64,000 bases of DNA, taken from the NCBI RefSeq assembly GCF_041320665.1, contig NZ_CP166730.1:3906001-3970000 (forward strand), given 5' to 3'. The notes below the pieces were generated by a model. The model saw only the letters and a list, made by a program, of their open reading frames with translations, was not told the DNA's origin and did no database searches. This stretch comes from Comamonas sp. GB3 AK4-5. Its GTDB lineage: Bacteria; Pseudomonadota; Gammaproteobacteria; Burkholderiales; Burkholderiaceae_C. The position numbers and the translations under genes are program-made. Numbering within the stretch: position 1 is the stretch's first letter; each line of letters begins with the position of its first letter. Below are positions 40,221 through 49,433 of this stretch, one piece after another.

Positions 40221-40643
40221 TCAAATCGATTTGGAATAGCAGTGAAAGCCAATGGAGGTGCGCTTTCTGCGCCGCTCTCTGCGGACTTCCTGAGGGGCTT
40301 CCACGGAAGGCGACATCGAAAGCTCGACCTTGCCCACCGCCACGTCAAACACCACCGAACAAGCCCCGTCTTTTCGGCTGAAATACACCAACGTTGCATC
40401 ACAGCAGCCTTCGAAGGCGCCCAACACGATCTGCCCGCCCTGCTCCTGGAACACGGCTCTGGCGCTTGCACCCTGGCTCACCACCACCCTGTCACCCAGC
40501 TGGATCGCCTGCCCCACCTGGGCGGAGAAGACCTTGCCGTTGCGCATGATCCGCACCCCTTCGCTGCTTTCAATCAGCATCGCGTCGGGCTTGTCCTTTT
40601 TCAAGCTGGCCAATGGCGGCGAAGCGGCAAAACATGCACTCAC
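40221..40643 (-). CDS. Small FecR-domain-like protein, last gene of chaperone-usher operon
   Basis: A 140-residue protein starting at a GTG that overlaps the usher stop as GTGA (VSACFAASPPLASLKKDK). The middle (about 30-90) resembles a FecR-type beta domain: GVRIMRNGKVFSAQVGQAIQ, LGDRVVVSQGASARAVFQ, GGQIVLGAF. The C-terminal tail is strongly basic (VRRERRRKRTS). There is no clear signal peptide, so its location is uncertain. Cysteines at GCCDATLVYF and GACSVVF could pair. No two-domain adhesin or minor pilin is found in the operon, and this gene stands where one is often encoded. I do not recognise a described function. Confidence 0.7.
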   Translation of the reverse strand: MSACFAASPPLASLKKDKPDAMLIESSEGVRIMRNGKVFSAQVGQAIQLGDRVVVSQGASARAVFQEQGGQIVLGAFEGCCDATLVYFSRKDGACSVVFDVAVGKVELSMSPSVEAPQEVRRERRRKRTSIGFHCYSKSI

Positions 40644-43426
40644 AGTTGCGCCTCCTTGCGCGTTGTTTCGGCCTCGGCAATGGAGCGGCCACGGGGGCCC
40701 GAGCTTTCGATGCAGTCGATCGACAGGCGCTGGTAGTTGGCATCTTCGGTGACGGGGGGCAACTGGTAAGAAGCCTTGCAGGCCTTGCCCTCCCACTCCA
40801 CGGTCAGCTCTCCTTGCTGGCTTTCCGCCGGGAGCATGACCAGCACACGGCCTCGGGTATCGGTCAGGCCAATGCGCTTGCCCCACAGGCCGACCTGGGC
40901 CCCAAAAGGAAAAGGCTTTCCTTCGGCGGTGCGCAGCTCGAACTGGACGCGGCGCCCCGTCTCTGCCTTGAAATGCGCCACGGTCATGGCGCCACGTGTG
41001 GGCACGAGATGCTGCGCAGCGTTGTCAAAGTCGACATTCTTGGGCGCACCACGCGTATCCAGGCTGACCAGGTTGGTGCGATAGGGGTTGGCATTCGGGA
41101 TCACCGCGTAGCCATTGGAGCCGGTTTCCACGCCGGCATAGCTGGAGATGCCCACACCGGGCACCGGCGGCTCCACCTTGGCCAGGATAAAGGTTTCCCC
41201 CAGCGATTGGCTGACATTGACGCCGCCGCCGTGCGCCACCACCGAGCCGGCTGCGGCAAAGCTACCGGAGTGGTAGCCGCTGCCGTAGGAGTAGCCAGCG
41301 TCCATGCGGGCAAACGATGTCAGCATGCCCATGGAGGCTGCAGCATTCGCCTGGCCTTCGGCCGTGCGGCCACCGGACACCATGTAAGAGATTTCGCGCT
41401 CCGTGGGCAGCAACCCGGAAACACCGGCCTGCACCGACGTTCCATTCTTGTCACGGCTCAGGTTGCTGAATCCCTGCGGAGCCTTGGCATGTCGGCCCAG
41501 CGGGATATTCAGCGTCAGCATCAGGCTGTGGTTGTTGCCACTTTGGCTGCTGCCATAAGTGGAATAGATGTTGCGCGAATAGGTGTAGCCCAGGTTGTAG
41601 CTGACCTGGCCCCAGGTATTGCCATAGCTCAGCGACAGACTGCGCGCATTGGCGCCGCTCCAGCCCTTGTCAAAGGAGCCGCTGAAGTACAGATTGCCCT
41701 GCCCGATCTGCTGCGCCAGGCTGATATCCAGGCGCTGGCGCGAGGAACCTTGCCCCCAGAACATCCCGGGGCCGAACTGTGCTTCGCTGGCCAGCACGTG
41801 ATCGCTCAGGGTTCTATAGCCCTGGCTCAGGCTGCGCTGAAGGTTGACGGAAATATTGGAGCGGCTGCTTTCGATGAATTTGCCGTAGCGCATCTTCAGA
41901 CGCTCGCCACTGGCTCGCTCGCCATGCACGCTGCTGCTGGAGTGCGTCCCGTCCACGGAGATGGCACCCCAAGCGGTGTTCAGCCCCACGCCCAGAGAAT
42001 AGGCACTGAAGCCTTCGGAGGCATTCAGACCCATGGCCAGCGTGGTGCTGGTGTTGAGGCCATACAAGGCCGAGCCGCTCAGGAAACTCGGCTTGGTCTG
42101 CATGTCGTTGTTCAGGCGCACCTGCCCCATCGCGGCGTCGTATTTGATACGGCCTTCACGCACCATCAAGGGCGGGCTCGAAAAGGCCTGACGCAGCGTG
42201 CGCCGCGTGCCATTGGCTTCGATGATGATGATCTCCAGGTCGCCGCTGCCGCCCGAAGGAGAAAGGTCTTGTATCTCGAAAGGGCCTGCCGCCACATTGG
42301 CGCTATAGATCAGATAGCCGTTTTGGCGCACCTCCACGGTGGCATTGCTTTCCGCCGTACCGCGAATCACCGGCGCATAGCCTTGCTCGCTATCGGGCCG
42401 CATGGCTTCGTCCGAGATCAGTTGCGCGCCCAGGAATCGCACGTTGTCAAACAGCTGCGAGCGGGTGTAGCTCTCGCCCAGTTGCAGCTGGGCGCTGAGC
42501 TTGGCAATGCCGCGCTGCGCATAGGTGTTCTGGCTGGTGAACTTGGTGGACTGCCCGCTGCCCGAGGTCACATAGGAGTTGTTGCGCACGCGCCAGGCAC
42601 CCAGGTTGGCCCCCATTTGCAAGCCCGCGCTGATGCTGTTGTTGGAGCCTTCACCATCTGCCTTGTCCTGGCGTACGTTGACGTTGTAGTTGAGAAAGCC
42701 CGCACGCTCCCCATCGTCCCACAGCGATGGGTCCACATAGCCACGGCGGCTGACGGCCAGATAAAGCTGTGGAATGTCCAGGTTCAGGCGCAGGTTTGCC
42801 ATGTCATAAACCGCCGTGGCACCGGGCACCCACTCGGGCAGGCGCAGGCAGCTTGCATCGGCATCCGGGGTCTGCGGCAGCTTGTCAAAATCCACCCCCA
42901 TCTGCAGCAGCATTTCGGGGGTCAGGCAGGGCTCGACTTCACCCGTCTGCGGGTTATGGCTGAACTCAATATCACGCCGGCCCACCAGCAACTGGTTGAC
43001 ATGCAGCTCCGTACGCTGCACGCCTTCAGGCACACCGCTGCCGGCCAGCAAGGCCTGCAGGTCCGTCATGGACGCGCTGCCATACAAAAAGGCCATGTTG
43101 AAACTCTGGGAGATGGCGCCACTCAAGGCCGCCATCTGCACCACGCCCGGCGACTCGGGTGCCTGTGCTCCCGCCAGCAGCGCCCCGGCAGCCACAGAGG
43201 TGTTGGGCAGCACCAGCTCGGCCACCTGAATCACGTCCGCAGGCAAGGATGCGGATTTTTGGAGGGAATATGCGCCGGCATCGGCGGCCGCGACCTCCTG
43301 CTGGCCTGCTTCCAGCGCAGCCCAAGCGGCAGGCACCATCACAAACGGCAGCACGCCCACGCAAACCGCCTGGAGCAGTTGCTGGCGAACCGTCAGCGAA
43401 GAGGAAACAACAGCGTTTGGGGACAT
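40640..43426 (-). CDS. Fimbrial outer-membrane usher (FimD/PapC-like)
   Basis: Outer-membrane assembly platform that accepts chaperone-pilin complexes and polymerises the fimbria. About 928 residues from the ATG at 43426, which begins a signal peptide ending MVPAAWAA. A GTG 16 codons upstream is an alternative. The N-terminal domain has SFNMAFLYGSASMTDLQALL and PEGVQRTELHVNQ. The barrel/plug region has RGTAESNATVEVRQNGYLIY, AGPFEIQDLSPSGGSGDLEI and REGRIKYDAAMGQVR. The C-terminal domain has the usual cysteine pair (GKACKASY and LSIDCIES). It is translationally coupled to the FecR-like gene. It is slightly longer than classical ushers because of about 60 extra residues before the N-terminal domain. 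Confidence 0.94.
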   Translation of the reverse strand: MSPNAVVSSSLTVRQQLLQAVCVGVLPFVMVPAAWAALEAGQQEVAAADAGAYSLQKSASLPADVIQVAELVLPNTSVAAGALLAGAQAPESPGVVQMAALSGAISQSFNMAFLYGSASMTDLQALLAGSGVPEGVQRTELHVNQLLVGRRDIEFSHNPQTGEVEPCLTPEMLLQMGVDFDKLPQTPDADASCLRLPEWVPGATAVYDMANLRLNLDIPQLYLAVSRRGYVDPSLWDDGERAGFLNYNVNVRQDKADGEGSNNSISAGLQMGANLGAWRVRNNSYVTSGSGQSTKFTSQNTYAQRGIAKLSAQLQLGESYTRSQLFDNVRFLGAQLISDEAMRPDSEQGYAPVIRGTAESNATVEVRQNGYLIYSANVAAGPFEIQDLSPSGGSGDLEIIIIEANGTRRTLRQAFSSPPLMVREGRIKYDAAMGQVRLNNDMQTKPSFLSGSALYGLNTSTTLAMGLNASEGFSAYSLGVGLNTAWGAISVDGTHSSSSVHGERASGERLKMRYGKFIESSRSNISVNLQRSLSQGYRTLSDHVLASEAQFGPGMFWGQGSSRQRLDISLAQQIGQGNLYFSGSFDKGWSGANARSLSLSYGNTWGQVSYNLGYTYSRNIYSTYGSSQSGNNHSLMLTLNIPLGRHAKAPQGFSNLSRDKNGTSVQAGVSGLLPTEREISYMVSGGRTAEGQANAAASMGMLTSFARMDAGYSYGSGYHSGSFAAAGSVVAHGGGVNVSQSLGETFILAKVEPPVPGVGISSYAGVETGSNGYAVIPNANPYRTNLVSLDTRGAPKNVDFDNAAQHLVPTRGAMTVAHFKAETGRRVQFELRTAEGKPFPFGAQVGLWGKRIGLTDTRGRVLVMLPAESQQGELTVEWEGKACKASYQLPPVTEDANYQRLSIDCIESSGPRGRSIAEAETTRKEAQL

Positions 43427-43625
43427 GGCTCTGCGCAATGGGGACGAAAGAGGGAACAACGCGGTGCGCAGCACCTAGCTGTCCTCGGACTCAGGCCAGG
43501 GAGGCATTCGTGATGCTGATCCGTGATGTGTCGTTGCTGCGCCCTGCCGCTGGGATGGGTAGGGAGCTGCTTGCAGCTTTCAGTGCATCCGGCGAGGACG
43601 CTTTGGCTGCTTGGCGCGTACCGAA

Positions 43626-44378
43626 TTACTTGGCCGCAGACTCCACAGCCTTGGCCTGCGCCTTGGATTCACCGGCCAGCTGGACCTCATAGGACTCGGC
43701 ACTGCCGTAGTCACTGATGGCCTTGAAGCTGAGCTTGGTATTGCCTGCCAGCGCAAACGGCAGCAGGCGGGTCTGGCCGGGCTCGACCATGCCCGGGCTT
43801 TTCAGCTCCTTGCCGCCAACGCTCTGCAGCAGGCTCATGGACACATGAAACGCGCTGGGGTTGTGAATCTGCAGCATGGACGCACCGTCCTTTTTCACCA
43901 CAGACCATTGCAGGTCCGTCGGGGCCTGCTCTACCGTCCCCGGAAGCCCGGATGGACGAAAGAAAAGTTTGATTCGCTGGCGTATGGCGATTTGCAGATG
44001 GTTCTCTTCATCGCTGGCCTGCGGGATTTCCTGCACATTCAGCCAAACAACGGTTTCCCTGTCGCGAGGCAAATCATTTTTGCCACCCGCATAGAGGACA
44101 CGCATGACCTGCTGTCCCTGGGGAAGCATCTTGGCCAGCGCCGGGCTGATGGCAAATGGCAGCTCTGCGCTGTCATTTTCAGAATTGGTTTCCAACCAGG
44201 ATTGAATCAATACGGGAGATTCTTCATTGCGAACGACAATGGAGGCCTCTTGCTGTTTTTCCAGCAAGACCATACGGGTAGCGCTCAACGATATGGACGC
44301 CAATGCACTGCTGGCATGCAACATGGCTGCTGCAGTCAGGATTGCCGAGAACGTTTTTTTCATTGTTGAGGCTGCCAT
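43626..44378 (-). CDS. PapD-like periplasmic fimbrial chaperone
   Basis: Periplasmic immunoglobulin-fold chaperone that donates a G1 strand to pilin subunits. 250 residues from the ATG preceded by GGAG at 7 nt (MAASTMKKTFSAIL), with a signal peptide ending SSALAS. Conserved features are SLSATRMVLLEKQQEASIVV (with the anchoring Arg), LIQSWLE and RETVVWLNVQEIP. The G1/anchor region is IAIRQRIKLFFRPSGLPG (with the anchoring Lys). A C-terminal extension (ESKAQAKAVESAAK) is unusual. It lies between the pilin and usher genes. Confidence 0.93.
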   Translation of the reverse strand: MAASTMKKTFSAILTAAAMLHASSALASISLSATRMVLLEKQQEASIVVRNEESPVLIQSWLETNSENDSAELPFAISPALAKMLPQGQQVMRVLYAGGKNDLPRDRETVVWLNVQEIPQASDEENHLQIAIRQRIKLFFRPSGLPGTVEQAPTDLQWSVVKKDGASMLQIHNPSAFHVSMSLLQSVGGKELKSPGMVEPGQTRLLPFALAGNTKLSFKAISDYGSAESYEVQLAGESKAQAKAVESAAK

Positions 44379-44449
44379 TATTTTTCTCCGATGATTCAAA
44401 ATAAAAACCTTGGCAGGCGGCTGAATGTCCTGCCAAGGTTGACCAGGCC

Positions 44450-45016
44450 TTACTCGTAAGACAGGGTGTAGGCCACGGTGGCCTTGGCCGCACCGGCCTT
44501 CACATCAGCAGTCGACTTGCCGGCTTGCAAGGTGTAGTAAGCCGTCAGCGGGATGCTGAAAGTGCTGCTGCCGTTGTCAGGAGCGTCCACGGTTGCCATG
44601 CCGGAGGTGAAGTCCAGAACGGTGTCGTCGCTCACCAGCATGATCTGCACGCCCTGCGCGCCGCCGGCCACGGCAATACCCTTGCCCACGCGTGCCGAGG
44701 GCTTCAGATCCAGCGAAACCTTGGTGCCGCTGGCGCACTCGACGTTCAGGTCGATGTTCTTGGCAATGGTGCTCAGCTTGCCGCCAGACACTGCGGGGTT
44801 GGCTTCCGTGCCCAGCGTTTCAGCGGAGTGCGGGCCCATGGAAACCAGCATGTTGGCGCCCGAAGAAGAAGCTCCGGTGCTGGTCACCTTGCAGGAGTCC
44901 GCCGTGATGCTGCCTTCGAAGGTGATGGTCCCTGTCGCGCCGATAACGGGGGCAGCTTGTGCGCCGGTGATGGCAAAGGCGGAGAAAATGGCCATGCTGA
45001 TGAATGATTTTTTCAT
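44450..45016 (-). CDS. Type 1-like major fimbrial subunit
   Basis: Secreted pilin of 188 residues. The signal peptide is MKKSFISMAIFSAFAITGAQ with cleavage near AQA. The mature protein has a donor-strand region (ATGTITFEGSITADSCKVTS), the conserved cysteine pair (DSCKV and VECASG) and a penultimate-aromatic C-terminus (YTLSYE) for chaperone recognition. It is the only pilin in the operon and stands first, as expected for the major rod subunit. The upstream DNA is extremely AT-rich and holds two RcsAB-box-like sites. Confidence 0.93.
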   Translation of the reverse strand: MKKSFISMAIFSAFAITGAQAAPVIGATGTITFEGSITADSCKVTSTGASSSGANMLVSMGPHSAETLGTEANPAVSGGKLSTIAKNIDLNVECASGTKVSLDLKPSARVGKGIAVAGGAQGVQIMLVSDDTVLDFTSGMATVDAPDNGSSTFSIPLTAYYTLQAGKSTADVKAGAAKATVAYTLSYE

Positions 45017-45147
45017 GATTGAACTTCTCTTTTATTAAATGAATCGGCAAGCCTTTTCAATCTGGACCACAAGGCCATCCAAGGCTTATCGGCATATGCT
45101 TTTATCAAGCACACCGCCAGTGTAAAAAAGAAGATATGAAAATAATC

Positions 45148-45161
45148 TAGGAAAATTCCTA
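45148..45161. promoter_or_regulatory. RcsAB-box-like site 1 (fimbrial operon / kinase divergent region)
   Basis: TAGGAAAATTCCTA is an inverted repeat with 6-bp arms. It matches the enterobacterial RcsAB box as I recall it (TAAGAATATTCCTA) at 12 of 14 positions. It lies 132-145 bp upstream of the pilin start. The regulator at 52728 is RcsB-like. Confidence 0.5.
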
Positions 45162-45232
45162 AAACCAAAATCCTAGAAATAAAATAAAAATCCCAAAAAA
45201 ATAAAAAGTCAAATATCTTTAACAGAATAATT

Positions 45233-45246
45233 TCAGAATATTCTTA
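45233..45246. promoter_or_regulatory. RcsAB-box-like site 2, close to the hybrid kinase start
   Basis: TCAGAATATTCTTA matches the same recalled consensus at 12 of 14 positions, with an AGAATATTCT core palindrome. It lies 35-48 bp upstream of the kinase start, suggesting autoregulation as well as control of the divergent fimbrial operon. Confidence 0.5.
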
Positions 45247-45280
45247 TTTGACAAATTTTTATAATTCATAGCATGAGAGC

Positions 45281-48091
45281 ATGCAAAAAAATAGCACTGG
45301 GCTACTTCCGGATCCCCAGAAGCCCCCGCGCATGCTCAACTTGCTGCTGCAGATGTTTGTCATCGCACTGATTACCTGCTCCATCATGGCAGTGGGTGCC
45401 TATGTATATGCGTCGGTGATGAGTACTGTTTCAGAGTACCGCAGGCTTTTGAATTCCGGTGCCTACAACGCGCAAATGTTCCTGAACCAGCGGGAGATGC
45501 TGCTGCGCTCGCTCGCAGCATCTGCGGTGCGGCCTCCCCCACCGTCCGCGCTGCGTTCTGCAGACCTGTCAGACAAAGTGGCGCCACAGCTGATGCTGCT
45601 GCCGTTTCCTTCACAGAATCAAGGCAATGATTGGGCACTGGCACTGACACCACGCCTGCACAGCGGCATAGAGCGCTCGAATGCGCGCCTGATCTTCAGC
45701 GCCCCCTCTCCCAACCGCAGCTATGCGCTGGAAAGCGACGCCAGCGGCAAGCTGCGCTGGGTGCCGCGCGAGCCGGAGCTGGTGTGCAGCATCCTGCATT
45801 TCGCCAACCTGCCTGAAAACGCCAACCACCCCGTGGTCTGGCTGCGCCAGCCCGGGGCCCGCGAGCGCATGGCCGTTTACGCCCCGATTGACCGCAACGA
45901 CACCAGCAACGGCTGGCTGGGCATGGAGCTCAAGGATTTGCACCAGCTGCTGCTGCTCCAGCAGCCTTTGGAGAGCAACTACACCTTGATAGACAGCCAC
46001 GGCAGCGTGGTGCTGCAAAGCCCCAATGCCGCCAACCTGGATGCCATGGAGCTGCATCAGGAGCTCGATCATTTCGGCTTCTCCGGCCCTGGGTGGATAC
46101 CGCAGCACATCGTGTTGAGCAAGTCCATTGGCTCGGGTGGTCTGCGCGTGATTTATTCCATTCCCATTCGCCAATTGGTGCACGACAGCAAAGGTCGGCT
46201 GTACAAGGTGGCCTTGGCCGAGCTCATTTTCGTGGCTTATGTGCTGCTGGGCGTGCACGCACTCAGGCGTTTGTTTTTTATCCCGGCACAGCACCAATAT
46301 GAGCAGCTGGTGGACAGCGTGGCACTCAACCGGGAGCTGATCACCGCAGCCCCCGTGGGACTGGCGCTGGTCAGCAGCGCCGAGCACAGCGTGTTGCGCG
46401 AGAACCCGCAGGCACGCGACTGGATAGAGCATGACCCAGGCTGGACCAGCCGCCTCGCCAAGCATGGTGCGCAAAGCATGCACAGCGATGTCGACCTGAG
46501 TGATGGACGCATTGTCCACGTCACCTCTATCGCGCTGACTTACCGTGGACAGCCTATTTCGCTGTGCACCGTCACCGACGTCACGGCACGCAAGCAGGTG
46601 GAAGCCTCGCTGATCAATGCGCGCCAGCTGGCAGAGGACGCCAGCCGGGCAAAAACCCGGTTTCTCGCCACGATGAGCCACGAGATCCGCATTCCCTTGT
46701 ATGGCATCACCGGTGCAGTGGAGCTGCTGGACATGACAGAGGTCAGCGCGCAGCAACGGCACTACCTGGGAACCTTGCGCCGCTCCATGACCACGTTACG
46801 CCGCACGGTCGACGATTCGCTGGATCTGTCCCGCATCGAGGCAGGCCATGTGGAACTGGTGCAGCAGGATTTCTGTCTGCTGGAACTGGCGGATGAGGTG
46901 ATTTCTGCTTTTGCGCCACATGCAGAAAGCAAAGGGCTGCGTATTTACGCCATTGTCGAACCCATGCAGGAAACCCGCTTGCATGGTGACCCACAGCGCA
47001 TACGCCAGGTGCTGGACAACCTGATCAGCAACGCCGTCAAATTCACGGATGCGGGGCAGGTCGTGCTGCGCATCAAACAGCTCACGGCCGACAGCAGCGC
47101 ACCCACCATCTTCTTCCAGGTCAGCGACACCGGCATCGGCGTGGAGGCCGAGCTGATGCCGCGCCTGTTTGATCCTTACTTCCGCTCCGACTCCGTGCAG
47201 GCCCAGCATATCCACGGGACTGGCCTGGGACTGGCCATTTGCCAGCATCTGGTGAAATTGATGCACGGCAGCTTGCGCACCATCAGCCAGCCGGGTCTGG
47301 GCACCAGTATTTCTTTTTCACTGCCGTTGCTGCCCGCCTTGGACAGTGGCGGGGTTCAAGCGCCTCGCCTGGAACCCGGCCCTGTCTATGTGGACGGTCT
47401 GCTGCCCGATGTGGTGCGCAACCTCTGCCAATGGCTGCGCCATTGGGGCGCGCTGGCCATTGCCTACCAGGGGCCCCAGCATGTGCTGTCTCCACATGGT
47501 GTTTTGGTCCAGGCATGGCCGCCATCGGGGCAGACACCGGATTGGTCTGGCCCGAGCGTCCTGGCCAGACCCTCCCCTGGAGCACCAGGGAACACCGAGA
47601 GTGTGGCCCCGGCCTATTCGCTGCGCGGCATCGCCGAAGCCGTGCAGCGTGCCCAGCAGGGACGGCCGTCGTTTCAGCAACCGCACCGACTCATCGGCCA
47701 GCAGCCGCAGCTGGGGCTGCGACTGCTGGTGGTGGATGACAGCCCTATCTGCCAGCAGATCTTGCAGGAACAGCTGGAAGCATTGCATTGCAGTGCCATC
47801 GCTGTGTACGAAGGACGTCAGGCACTGGGCCGCAATGACCTGCGGAACTTCGATGCCGTCATCGTCGACCTGAACATGCCCGGCATGTCGGGCTACCAGG
47901 TGGCTTCGGCTCTGCGAAGCCACGGCTACACCAGACCCATTGTGGGCATGACGGCCAATGCCTGGCCGGACCCCCAGTATCTGTGGCAAGCCGCCGGGAT
48001 GAACAGCCTGCTGATCAAACCCCTCAGCCTGTCGATGCTGCACGAGCAACTGCAATCCATCACCAACAAGGAGACACCCCCTCATGCTTGA
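45281..48091 (+). CDS. Hybrid sensor histidine kinase (HK-REC, no HPt)
   Basis: Membrane sensor kinase of 936 residues. Two membrane segments (about 19-48 and 308-335) bound a periplasmic sensor of roughly 260 residues. A PAS-like segment follows (ELITAAPVGLALVSSAEHS). The HisKA phosphoacceptor is His467 in MSHEIRIPLYG, with Ile where Thr is usual. The HATPase domain has DNLISNAVKF, DTGIG and GTGLGLAICQHL. The C-terminal receiver has Asp863 in VDLNMPGMSG and the conserved Lys in LIKPLS. No HPt domain follows, so phosphate must pass to another HPt, probably that of the second kinase at 49434. It is the first gene of the signalling operon and overlaps the REC-EAL gene by 8 bp. Confidence 0.93.
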   Translation: MQKNSTGLLPDPQKPPRMLNLLLQMFVIALITCSIMAVGAYVYASVMSTVSEYRRLLNSGAYNAQMFLNQREMLLRSLAASAVRPPPPSALRSADLSDKVAPQLMLLPFPSQNQGNDWALALTPRLHSGIERSNARLIFSAPSPNRSYALESDASGKLRWVPREPELVCSILHFANLPENANHPVVWLRQPGARERMAVYAPIDRNDTSNGWLGMELKDLHQLLLLQQPLESNYTLIDSHGSVVLQSPNAANLDAMELHQELDHFGFSGPGWIPQHIVLSKSIGSGGLRVIYSIPIRQLVHDSKGRLYKVALAELIFVAYVLLGVHALRRLFFIPAQHQYEQLVDSVALNRELITAAPVGLALVSSAEHSVLRENPQARDWIEHDPGWTSRLAKHGAQSMHSDVDLSDGRIVHVTSIALTYRGQPISLCTVTDVTARKQVEASLINARQLAEDASRAKTRFLATMSHEIRIPLYGITGAVELLDMTEVSAQQRHYLGTLRRSMTTLRRTVDDSLDLSRIEAGHVELVQQDFCLLELADEVISAFAPHAESKGLRIYAIVEPMQETRLHGDPQRIRQVLDNLISNAVKFTDAGQVVLRIKQLTADSSAPTIFFQVSDTGIGVEAELMPRLFDPYFRSDSVQAQHIHGTGLGLAICQHLVKLMHGSLRTISQPGLGTSISFSLPLLPALDSGGVQAPRLEPGPVYVDGLLPDVVRNLCQWLRHWGALAIAYQGPQHVLSPHGVLVQAWPPSGQTPDWSGPSVLARPSPGAPGNTESVAPAYSLRGIAEAVQRAQQGRPSFQQPHRLIGQQPQLGLRLLVVDDSPICQQILQEQLEALHCSAIAVYEGRQALGRNDLRNFDAVIVDLNMPGMSGYQVASALRSHGYTRPIVGMTANAWPDPQYLWQAAGMNSLLIKPLSLSMLHEQLQSITNKETPPHA

Positions 48092-49310
48092 CAACTACCA
48101 CATCCTCATCCTCGATGACAGTCCTGTGCAATGCATGCATGTAGCGGCCATGTTGAAGGAAGTCGGCTTCAGCCGCATTGTTCAAGCCCACACGGCGGGG
48201 GAAGGTCTGGAGCGCATGCGACGGCAACCGGATCAGATCGTGGTCCTGGACCTGGACATGCCCGATACCGATGGGGTTCAGTTCATCGACCGAATTGCCA
48301 GCTGCGGATTCACGCCCATGCTGGCCATCTCCAGCTCGCACTCACGCCGCATTGTCAAAAGCGTCAGCCTGATGGCCAAGGAGCGCGGCTTCCCCGTCAT
48401 CGGACATTTCCCCAAGCCCTTTTCGCTGCAACACGCCCATCAGCTGCGACGCCAGTGCCTGGCCTTTTGCGAAGCCAATCTCGATGCAGCGCCACAGCCT
48501 CCCGCGCTCCTGGCCCCCCTGCCTGCCGCACCGGATGCGCTGTGGAACATCGACATGCTGCGCCAAGCGCTGCGTGGAGACACCATACAAGGCAGGTTTC
48601 AGCCCAAGATGAGTCTGCACACGGGCCGCATCGTCGGCGCCGAGGTGCTGGCGCGCTACATCCCCGCGCATGGTCAGGAGACCCTCCCCGAGTTTTTTCT
48701 TCCGGCGGTTCGCCAACATGGACTGGAGCAGGAGCTGCTGTTCAAAATGCTCCATGACGGCCTGCAAGCCCACTGCACCTGGCGCAAGCTTGGCTACCAC
48801 GTCCCGGTTGCGGTGAACCTGTCCGTTCCCCTGCTGCAGATTGCCGACCTGCCCGACCGCCTGCATGCCGTGGTGATCGCTGCCGGCGTCGCGCCTGGCA
48901 GCGTCACCTTCGAGCTGCTGGAGGACGATGCCGTCAACGCACCCAGCCTCTATCACATGGGCGCGAGCCGCATGCGCCTGAAAGGTTTTGGCTTGGCCCA
49001 GGATGATTTCGGCCGCGGACACAGCACCATGTACAACCTGATCTCCACCCCCTTTACCGAGCTCAAGATAGACCGGGCCTTTGTCAGCGGCGCCTGGAAC
49101 GATGAAGTCCGTTCTGCCGCCCTGATGTGCGCTGTCACGCTGGGCAAGGAACTGGGCTTGAGTGTGACCGCCGAGGGGGTGGAAACCCAGGAGGACATGG
49201 ACCTCATCAAACGCATCGGCTGCGATTATGCTCAGGGCTTCTTCATTGCGGCAGCAGTCAACACCGCCCAGTTTTTTCGCGTGCTCGAGCAGCCATCGAC
49301 CATGGTGTGA
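48084..49310 (+). CDS. Response regulator with EAL c-di-GMP phosphodiesterase domain (RocR-like)
   Basis: REC-EAL protein of 408 residues, the architecture of Pseudomonas RocR. The receiver (1-120) has Asp56 in VVLDLDMPDTDG and Lys in FPKPF. The EAL domain (about 155-400) carries the metal/substrate motifs in variant but mostly intact form: GAEVLARYI (Glu187; EVL for EAL), VNLSVPLL, FELLEDD, DDFGRGHST, LKIDRAFV and EGVETQ. Phosphodiesterase activity is therefore likely. It would lower c-di-GMP or modulate the phosphorelay by competing for phosphate. It is embedded between two hybrid kinases next to fimbrial genes, as Roc proteins are functionally linked to cup fimbriae in P. aeruginosa. Confidence 0.9.
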   Translation: MLDNYHILILDDSPVQCMHVAAMLKEVGFSRIVQAHTAGEGLERMRRQPDQIVVLDLDMPDTDGVQFIDRIASCGFTPMLAISSSHSRRIVKSVSLMAKERGFPVIGHFPKPFSLQHAHQLRRQCLAFCEANLDAAPQPPALLAPLPAAPDALWNIDMLRQALRGDTIQGRFQPKMSLHTGRIVGAEVLARYIPAHGQETLPEFFLPAVRQHGLEQELLFKMLHDGLQAHCTWRKLGYHVPVAVNLSVPLLQIADLPDRLHAVVIAAGVAPGSVTFELLEDDAVNAPSLYHMGASRMRLKGFGLAQDDFGRGHSTMYNLISTPFTELKIDRAFVSGAWNDEVRSAALMCAVTLGKELGLSVTAEGVETQEDMDLIKRIGCDYAQGFFIAAAVNTAQFFRVLEQPSTMV

Positions 49311-49433
49311 ACCACTTCCCCTGGTTGCTCCGGCCGGTCTTTTGCACCAAAGCAAGCAAGTTCCTGGCTAACCTGCGATGCTGGTGGTCACTATCACCCC
49401 CAAAAAAACCAGCTTCATCGACGCTATCCAGGG

